Assembly: GCA_046758085.1 (NCBI GenBank)
Contig: JBHHZP010000119.1
Span: 1-11,275, forward strand
Direction of reading: 5' to 3'
DNA: 11,275 nucleotides
Source: VRUB01 sp046758085
GTDB taxonomy: Bacteria > Pseudomonadota > Gammaproteobacteria > Acidiferrobacterales > SPGG2
Shown here: positions 5,746-11,275 of the stretch, piece after piece
Layout: each line of letters starts with the position of its first letter
Numbering within the stretch: position 1 is the stretch's first letter
Notes under the pieces: model-generated
What the model was told of the DNA's origin: nothing
Databases searched by the model: none
Seen by the model: the letters and a program-made list of their open reading frames with translations, nothing else
Made by a program: the position numbers and the translations under genes

Positions 5746-6321
5746 TTGATCGGAAAAGAGCCATCAGCCGGGTGTAATGAAAGCACGGATTCGCCGGTCT
5801 TTGAACTTATGGGGAGCAAGCAAACCCGCTTCGAGGCATTGGTCCATGCGTTGTCGGCGGACCTTTTCCGTTATGCGGTGTGGTTATGTCGTGATCGCTC
5901 GCAGGCCGAAGAGTTGGTGCAGGAAACCTTTCTAAGGGCATGGCGATCCCTGGACACGTTACGTGATGAAAAGGCCGCCAAAGGGTGGCTCATCACGATA
6001 TTGCGAAGGGAGCATGCGCGGCAGTACGAGCGCCGTGTCCCGATCCGGGATTACGAGGTCGACCCCGACGATCTTCCGGGCACCGGCGATGACACCTCAG
6101 CCGAGGCGGCGGCACTACGCCGGGCGGTTGCGGGCCTGGCCGAAGAGTACCGGGAACCCTTGCTGCTCCAGAACCTGGGAGGCTATAGCTGTGAGGAAAT
6201 CGCTCAGTTCCTAGGTCTTTCCTCAGGAGCCGTGATGACCCGTCTGTTTCGTGCGCGGCAGAAATTACGTGCCGTGCTGGACGGTGATGGGAATGCTGCC
6301 GATCGTGAGTTAAGAATATGA
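5746..6321 (+). CDS. ECF-type RNA polymerase sigma factor
   Basis: An extracytoplasmic-function sigma factor directs RNA polymerase to a small stress regulon. Region 2 spans about residues 27-95 and includes RYAVWLCRDRSQAEELVQET (core-binding and -10 recognition) and the WLITILRR motif of region 2.4. Region 4 spans about 125-178 and includes the helix-turn-helix GYSCEEIAQFLGLSSGAVMT followed by RLFRARQKLR, which reads the -35. As usual for ECF factors, there is no region 1 or 3. The TTG at 5746 is preceded by AGGGA at about seven bases and gives 191 aa. The ATG at 5809 (MGSKQTRFEALV, 170 aa) fits the family N-terminus better but has no ribosome site, so the start is open. The gene overlaps the next by ATGA, indicating a coupled sigma and anti-sigma pair. 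Its regulon and inducing signal are unknown. Confidence 0.9.
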   Translation: MIGKEPSAGCNESTDSPVFELMGSKQTRFEALVHALSADLFRYAVWLCRDRSQAEELVQETFLRAWRSLDTLRDEKAAKGWLITILRREHARQYERRVPIRDYEVDPDDLPGTGDDTSAEAAALRRAVAGLAEEYREPLLLQNLGGYSCEEIAQFLGLSSGAVMTRLFRARQKLRAVLDGDGNAADRELRI

Positions 6322-7019
6322 ATTGTCTGGAATTTCGCCGCCGTAGCCTTGCTGAACCTGGATGCCAGGAAAGCAAGTTTTTGCGGCACAAGCGCAATTG
6401 CACGCGCTGTGCCGAGTTTTCGCTTGGCGTGATGCAGTTCGACAAAGGTCTAACCGAGGCGTTGCAGGTCGAGGTGCCGAATAATCTGGCCTCGCGCATC
6501 ATTTTGCGACAGTCTCTGGACGCCGACAGGGCGCAACGGACGCGGAAAAGGCGGCTGTATGCATGGGCCGCCAGTGTCCTGTTAACGCTCGGGTTGGCCG
6601 GTGGCTGGTTCACGGCCACCCACGTGCCGCCGGTGGACCGCTCCGTTATCGCGCGCATTAGTGAGGTACCGGCATCGCAGGTGGCGGCCGAGCAAGTATC
6701 GTACGATAGGCTCGTGCGTGTGCTGCGAACGTTGGGCGGAGAACTCAGCGGCAGCCTGGGTCAGGTCAGCTATGCCAGCATCTACTACATGCAGGGGCTT
6801 CCGTGCGGCCAGCTGGTTCTGGCGGGGATGAAGGGGCCGGTAAATGTGTTGTTGATGCCCGGGGTGTATGTCGACAATCGCAGGGCCCTGCGCAGTAAGC
6901 AATGGAATGGCGTCATCGTGCCCACCGCGAACGGCAGCATGGCGATTGTCGGCGAGCAGGGCGAGGCGCTTGATGACGTGGAGCAGCAGGTACGCTCTGC
7001 GGTAATCTGGCGGCTTTAA
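6318..7019 (+). CDS. DUF3379-type membrane protein, probable anti-sigma factor
   Basis: The 233-residue product begins MNCLEFRRR and has an N-terminal cytoplasmic segment with His24-x3-Cys28-x2-Cys31, the HxxxCxxC arrangement of zinc-binding anti-sigma (ZAS) domains, plus Cys3 and Cys16. A basic stretch RTRKRR (74-79) precedes one transmembrane helix at about 80-100, so by the positive-inside rule the remaining 130 residues lie in the periplasm. That domain has no motif I can name. The layout and the gene's position directly after an ECF sigma gene, overlapping it by ATGA, match the DUF3379 family, which I infer to be anti-sigma factors. It would hold the sigma factor at the membrane until an envelope signal, possibly redox or metal sensed through the cysteines, releases it. 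Family membership is by recognition and the regulatory role is by context. Confidence 0.75.
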   Translation: MNCLEFRRRSLAEPGCQESKFLRHKRNCTRCAEFSLGVMQFDKGLTEALQVEVPNNLASRIILRQSLDADRAQRTRKRRLYAWAASVLLTLGLAGGWFTATHVPPVDRSVIARISEVPASQVAAEQVSYDRLVRVLRTLGGELSGSLGQVSYASIYYMQGLPCGQLVLAGMKGPVNVLLMPGVYVDNRRALRSKQWNGVIVPTANGSMAIVGEQGEALDDVEQQVRSAVIWRL

Positions 7020-7380
7020 GTTACACATCATTACGACAGGCCCCGGCCTCTGTCTTCCTGGGCCGATGGATCATCCGTCGCGCGCGGGTTGACCCTCGAA
7101 TCCTGCGCTCGGACGATGTCACGCTAAGGCGATCATCGGACCGCCTACTGCCCCCGTCCGACTACCCTCGATCTGTCCGCCGCGTTTCACGGCTAAGACC
7201 GGCGCCGCCCGGGTGTAGTCTAGTCCTGCGCCCGAAGCCAACGGCTGTACGTCCCATAGCCACACGCGCACCATCGAAGTCGTTGCTCGCACGGACATCG
7301 CGATCAAGCGATGCTGATGACTGCCCCCGCGGTTTCAATTCCAGCCGTTCGACACCATACTATACCGGTGAACTATAGGG
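7020..7380. other. 361-bp gap before relA, no gene seen
   Basis: The gap follows the anti-sigma stop. A short GC dyad AGGCC-CC-GGCCT (7038-7049) lies about 20 bases after the stop, but its loop is too small and no clear T-run follows, so termination there is uncertain. Weak -10-like boxes TACTAT and TATACC around 7358-7366 could belong to a relA promoter; no good -35 is seen. Open frames here (for example minus 7119-7307) are short and unsupported. Confidence 0.5.
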
Positions 7381-7407
7381 ATGAGCTCCAAATGCTCGCT
7401 GGACAGC

Positions 7408-9621
7408 ATGGTGGCGATTGGCACGAAAAACCGGCGGATCGACGACAAGACGGCAGCAGGTCTGGAGGCCTGGATGCAGGCCGTTACTGCGGGCCGGCCC
7501 GAGCAGGAGAAGACCCTCATTCGCCAGGCTTATGAGTTTGCGCGCGAGGCGCATGCGGGTCAGCGCCGGGCATCTGGCGAGCCTTATATCCACCATTCGC
7601 TCGCAGTCGCACGCATTCTGACTGACCTGTATCTCGATCATGAGACCATCGTCGCTGCCCTGCTGCATGATGTGGTGGAAGACACGGATGTGAGCGTGGC
7701 CGATGTCGCCGAGCGCTTCGGCGCAGGCGTCGCCCGACTCGTAGATGGTGTAACCAAGATGGCACTCATCCAGGAGCTGCCTGATCCGGCAGATACGCGC
7801 AGGAGGGAGCGCGCCCACTCGGAGAGTCTGCGTAAGATGCTTTTGGCTATGGCCGAGGATGTTCGCGTGGTGCTGATCAAGTTCGCCGATCGCTTGCACA
7901 ACATGCGTACCCTGGACTTCCTGCCGGCGGACAATCAGAAACGCATCGCTCGTGAGACATTGGACCTCTTCGCGCCGCTGGCCAACCGCCTGGGTATCTG
8001 GCGGGTTAAGTGGGAGTTGGAGGATCTCGCTTTCCGCTATCTGGAACCCGCTGCCTACCACGACATCGTTGGATGGCTTGCCGAACGCCGGGCCGATCGG
8101 GAACGTTACATTGAGCGTTTCGTGGGCACCCTAAAAAAAGAACTCGAGCGGGGTGCGGTCCAGGCTGAGGTAATGGGACGTGCCAAGCACGCGTACGCGA
8201 TCTGGCGCAAGATGCGGCGCAAGAACCAGGGTTTTGACCAAATTTACGATGTGCGTGCCGTGCGAGTGCTGGTTAACTCGATTCCGGATTGTTATGCAGC
8301 ACTTGGTGTCGTCCATACCTGTTGGCAGTTCGTGCCGGGGGAGTTTGATGACTACATAGCAACTCCGAAAGAGAACAATTACCAGTCCATCCATACCGCG
8401 GTGATCGGTCCCGAGGGCAAAACCGTAGAGGTGCAGATTCGCACTCATGAGATGCAACATCAAGCGGAGCTCGGGGTGGCGGCGCACTGGCGTTACAAGG
8501 AAGGCGCGAAAGAAGATCGTGCGTTCGATCAAAAAATCGTTTGGCTACGGCAACTGCTGGAATGGAAGGACGAGGTGGCGGAGGCCAGCGAGTTCGTCGA
8601 TCATTTTAAGTCAGAGGTTTTTGCCGACCGCATCTATGTCTTCACGCCCAAGGGCAATATCGTGGATTTGCCCGTGGGCTCGACGCCGCTCGATTTCGCC
8701 TATCACATTCACACCGAAGTTGGGCACCGGTGCCGAGGGGCAAAGGTCAACGGTCGTATGGTGCCCTTGACCTATCAGCTCAAGACCGGCGAGCAGGTTG
8801 CTGTGCTCACAGTGAAAAAGGGTGGCCCGAGTCGGGATTGGTTGAATCCACATCTGGGGTATTTGAAGACGTCGCGGGCGCGCAGCAAAGTTCAACAATG
8901 GTTCCGCCAGCAGAATTATGACGAAAGTGTTCTTGCGGGGCGCGCAGGCCTGGAGCGAGAGCTGCACAGACTGGGGCTCGCCGATATCAACTTTGAAAGA
9001 CTTGCTCAACGACTTGATTTCGGAAAAGTCGATGATTTGCTCGCATCAGTCGGGCGCGGAGAGACCCGCACATCGCAGATTGTCGGCGCGGTGCAGGAGA
9101 TGGTGGAACCCACGGTGGCGAAGGAGGATCGATTGCCACCGATCCGTACCGACAGGGTACTGTCAACGTCTGCCGCGCTAACGATCGAGGGCGTGGGAAA
9201 CCTGCTTACACGTATGGCGCAGTGCTGCAAGCCCGTGCCTGGGGATGCGATTGTCGGATTCATCACCAGCGGTCGCGGCGTGACTGTTCATCGCCGGGAC
9301 TGCCCTAACGCCTTGCGATATTACAGTGACAGCGATGAACGCGTGGTCGCAGTTAATTGGGGCAGAGAAAGTGGAAACACGTATCCGGTGGACGTTGAAG
9401 TTACAATTTACGATCGACAGGGTCTGTTGCGCGATATTACCGCGGTTCTTGCCAATGAAAAGATCAACGTGCTTTCAGTCAAGTCCCTCTCGGACAAGAA
9501 CCTGAATACGGGGCGCATCGAGCTTACCTTGGAAATTCCCGATATCAGTGTTCTGAGCCGGGTGCTCGCACGTATTGAGCAGCTACCCAACGTCAAGCAA
9601 GTCCGGCGTAAAGTGCATTGA
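7408..9621 (+). CDS. relA: RelA-type (p)ppGpp synthetase with intact HD hydrolase site
   Basis: This RelA/SpoT-homologue enzyme makes (p)ppGpp from ATP and GDP/GTP on stalled ribosomes. The frame opens at ATG 7381, but ATG 7408 gives MVAIG..., like E. coli RelA MVAV..., and 737 aa against 744, so I prefer it. Residue numbers here count from 7381. The HD domain (about 45-200) has Arg63, His72, His96-Asp97, Glu100-Asp101, Asn174 and Thr177, the full hydrolase set known from bifunctional Rel. The synthetase domain (about 245-370) has Asp290, the EXDD motif EFDDY (321-325), YQSIHT (334-339) and Glu350 in EVQIRT. TGS is at about 415-475, a zinc-finger/CC region with Cys615, Cys616 and Cys641 follows, and ACT is at about 668-744. 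EXDD normally marks monofunctional RelA with a dead HD domain, so retained hydrolase residues are unusual. SpoT is not in the window. Confidence 0.93.
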   Translation: MVAIGTKNRRIDDKTAAGLEAWMQAVTAGRPEQEKTLIRQAYEFAREAHAGQRRASGEPYIHHSLAVARILTDLYLDHETIVAALLHDVVEDTDVSVADVAERFGAGVARLVDGVTKMALIQELPDPADTRRRERAHSESLRKMLLAMAEDVRVVLIKFADRLHNMRTLDFLPADNQKRIARETLDLFAPLANRLGIWRVKWELEDLAFRYLEPAAYHDIVGWLAERRADRERYIERFVGTLKKELERGAVQAEVMGRAKHAYAIWRKMRRKNQGFDQIYDVRAVRVLVNSIPDCYAALGVVHTCWQFVPGEFDDYIATPKENNYQSIHTAVIGPEGKTVEVQIRTHEMQHQAELGVAAHWRYKEGAKEDRAFDQKIVWLRQLLEWKDEVAEASEFVDHFKSEVFADRIYVFTPKGNIVDLPVGSTPLDFAYHIHTEVGHRCRGAKVNGRMVPLTYQLKTGEQVAVLTVKKGGPSRDWLNPHLGYLKTSRARSKVQQWFRQQNYDESVLAGRAGLERELHRLGLADINFERLAQRLDFGKVDDLLASVGRGETRTSQIVGAVQEMVEPTVAKEDRLPPIRTDRVLSTSAALTIEGVGNLLTRMAQCCKPVPGDAIVGFITSGRGVTVHRRDCPNALRYYSDSDERVVAVNWGRESGNTYPVDVEVTIYDRQGLLRDITAVLANEKINVLSVKSLSDKNLNTGRIELTLEIPDISVLSRVLARIEQLPNVKQVRRKVH

Positions 9622-9804
9622 TGTTGCAAGCAGCCGTGCACGCTGGCGCTGCACACGCCCCTGATTCCCCGATGTATAATCTGACAATGACTCAAGGTGT
9701 TGCAAGTATGTTGGGTTACACGCACACCGCGTCGGGGCGAAACGAACGGTAGGGGAGCGGTTACTGACGGCGTCAGGGGGTGACTCCCGGGCGCGAGGGT
9801 ATGG
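9622..9804. other. Short gap before yihY-like gene with a perfect -10 box
   Basis: A consensus TATAAT sits at 9675-9680, but no -35 at suitable spacing is evident; it may be a weak or activator-dependent promoter for the next gene. The nonamer TGTTGCAAG occurs twice, just after the relA stop and again near 9698. A 21-codon frame starting at the ATG near 9687 has no ribosome site and is not called. Small GC dyads (GTGCA/TGCAC near 9636-9653) are not followed by a T-run. Confidence 0.4.
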
Positions 9805-9873
9805 GTGCGAGCGCCTCAATGGCGTGCAGTAGAGGGGTTCTCGTTGGGCCGTGGGATGGAGCAGGACCGGGAT

Positions 9874-11259
9874 ATGTGGGAACGACTGCATGACATAGTA
9901 ATAAAACACATTTGGACCGCAGACACGAGCCTTATTGCGCGGCCCCGCCGTTTTATCATCGAGTCCCTGAGGTTCGCCTGCCGGATCGCTGGGGACCTGT
10001 TGAAAGGGCAACTCTCTTTGCGTGCCATGAGCCTCGTCTATACTACGATGCTATCGCTGGTGCCTTTGCTGGCCGTGACATTCTCGGTGCTCAAGGGTTT
10101 CGGCGTGCACAATCAGCTGGAGCCGCTCCTAAGCAATGTGCTTGCACCACTGGGGCCGAAGGGTTCCGAAGTCACGGCCACGATCATCGGGTTCGTAGAC
10201 AACATCAAAGTTGGTGTCCTGGGTTCGGTCGGTCTTGCATTATTGGTCTATTTTGTGATCTCGCTGGTCTACAAAGTGGAAAGCACGTTGAATTTTATCT
10301 GGCGAATCAAGAAACCGCGACGTTTGGTACAGCGGTTTAGCGAGTACCTGAGCGTGATTCTTGTGGGGCCGGTATTGATGTTCGCCGCACTGGGCATTAC
10401 GGCGTCTATCTCAAGCACTACCATCTTCCAAGAGCTGCTGGCGTTCAAGCCCATTGGCGCCGTTGCGTTATTTGTCAGCCGATTGGTCCCATATTTATTG
10501 GTGTGTGCGGCATTTACGTTTTTTTACATCTTTATTCCACATACGCGAGTGAGATTTTCTTCTGCCCTCGCGGGCGGTGTGGTGGCGGGGGTACTTTGGC
10601 AGACAGTCGGGTGGATATTCGCATCGTTTGTCGCGTCGTCCGGAAGATATGCGGCAATTTACTCGGGCTTTGCCGTGCTCGCTGTCTTTATGATCTGGAT
10701 TTACGTGAGTTGGTATATCCTTCTTATTGGTGCGCAAGTCTCGTATTACGTTCAAAATCCACAGTTGCTGCGCGCTGAAACCAAGGAACATCAATTGAGT
10801 GGGGCGCTAAGGGAACGACTGGGGCTAATGGTGATGTTCCTTATCGCGTACAATCATTACTACAATAACCCTCCGTGGACCGTTGAATCTCTCGCCTCGT
10901 ATTTAGGCGTGTCGGTAGAGGCGGTGCAAATGTCGCTGGACAGTCTCTCGGATACGGGGTTTATCCTGCAAGTGCAGGCTGAGCCGACAGCCTATGTCCC
11001 GGCCCGGGACATCGAAACTGTAACCCTGAAGGCATTACGTGACGGAATGCGAGAACCAGGCAGCGCACATCAGCGTGCCGCATCGATGCTATGTTCGGTA
11101 GCCGCGGTTAACGACGTCTTGAAACGAATCGACATAGCCGTCGCCGACGCGCTTGCGGACCAGACGATCAAGACGCTTGTGCTGGAGCACGGAATGGTGC
11201 TACACACACCATCGAGCCTTTCGGCGGACACCGCATCGAGTAAACGCCAGACAGCTTAG
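9874..11259 (+). CDS. YihY/BrkB-family inner-membrane protein with C-terminal wHTH-like domain
   Basis: A polytopic membrane protein of the YihY/virulence factor BrkB family. The family's biochemical role is unsettled, and older ribonuclease BN labels were a misassignment. I prefer ATG 9874, with AGGA seven bases upstream (461 aa). A GTG at 9805 with GAGG six bases upstream (484 aa) is a real alternative, and residue numbers here count from it. The family core AMSLVYTTMLSLVPLLAVTF (74-93) opens about six membrane helices: 74-97, 138-157, 182-203, 221-246, 251-275 and 285-312. The PHTRVRFSSALAGG loop (245-258) is a family hallmark. Residues about 335-465 are soluble and read like a winged helix: WTVESLASYLGVSVEAVQMSLDSL, then a wing ending TAYVPARDIE. 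E. coli YihY is about 290 aa and lacks this tail. The gene follows relA but probably has its own signal for expression. Confidence 0.88.
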   Translation: MWERLHDIVIKHIWTADTSLIARPRRFIIESLRFACRIAGDLLKGQLSLRAMSLVYTTMLSLVPLLAVTFSVLKGFGVHNQLEPLLSNVLAPLGPKGSEVTATIIGFVDNIKVGVLGSVGLALLVYFVISLVYKVESTLNFIWRIKKPRRLVQRFSEYLSVILVGPVLMFAALGITASISSTTIFQELLAFKPIGAVALFVSRLVPYLLVCAAFTFFYIFIPHTRVRFSSALAGGVVAGVLWQTVGWIFASFVASSGRYAAIYSGFAVLAVFMIWIYVSWYILLIGAQVSYYVQNPQLLRAETKEHQLSGALRERLGLMVMFLIAYNHYYNNPPWTVESLASYLGVSVEAVQMSLDSLSDTGFILQVQAEPTAYVPARDIETVTLKALRDGMREPGSAHQRAASMLCSVAAVNDVLKRIDIAVADALADQTIKTLVLEHGMVLHTPSSLSADTASSKRQTA

Positions 11260-11275
11260 CCGGGAAATCGCCCGA

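Noticed and set aside
7038..7049. Intrinsic terminator after the anti-sigma gene
   Set aside because: The dyad has a two-base loop and no proper T-run after it.
9687..9752. 21-codon leader peptide before the yihY-like gene
   Set aside because: No ribosome site and no regulatory codon pattern; starts only a few bases after a TATAAT box that itself lacks a -35.

Overview
The window reads as chromosomal DNA from a gammaproteobacterium. The basis is a RelA whose start and synthetase motif match gammaproteobacterial RelA, an IscR almost superimposable on the E. coli protein, and an ECF sigma factor paired with a DUF3379 protein. I cannot place it at genus level. Coding density is low for such a genome: about three quarters is coding, and there are several long non-coding gaps.

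Left part, minus strand (1-2535): an iron-sulfur cluster assembly operon, transcribed right to left as iscR, sufB, sufC, with sufC cut by the window edge. A good sigma-70-like promoter lies upstream of iscR and is overlapped by a dyad resembling a type 1 IscR site. This suggests an IscR-autoregulated operon in which the isc-type sensor heads the suf machinery.

Region 2536-3246: non-coding and unusually structured. It holds GTAG/CTAG-headed 29-bp REP-like hairpins whose stems differ between copies by compensatory base-pair changes around a nearly constant loop. They are interleaved with a 19-bp tandem repeat and other hairpins that share a six-base A-S-GGA-S loop. This is the most unusual stretch in the window. 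The adjoining minus-strand gene (3247-4668) encodes a secreted lipoprotein with a complete lecithin:cholesterol acyltransferase-type Ser-Asp-His triad.

Region 4669-5745: a gap of about 1.1 kb between divergent genes, with no convincing gene. Its right end carries a candidate promoter for the plus-strand genes.

Right part, plus strand (5746-11259): an ECF sigma factor translationally coupled (ATGA overlap) to a membrane protein with a ZAS-like HxxxCxxC motif (DUF3379), a probable sigma/anti-sigma pair. After a 361-bp gap comes a full-length RelA-family (p)ppGpp synthetase with an EXDD synthetase motif and also a complete set of HD-hydrolase residues, an uncommon combination. Last is a YihY/BrkB-family inner-membrane protein with a C-terminal winged-helix-like extension. 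The window touches iron-sulfur assembly, envelope lipid enzymology, extracytoplasmic signalling and the stringent response, with no sign of phage, plasmid or intact insertion sequence.
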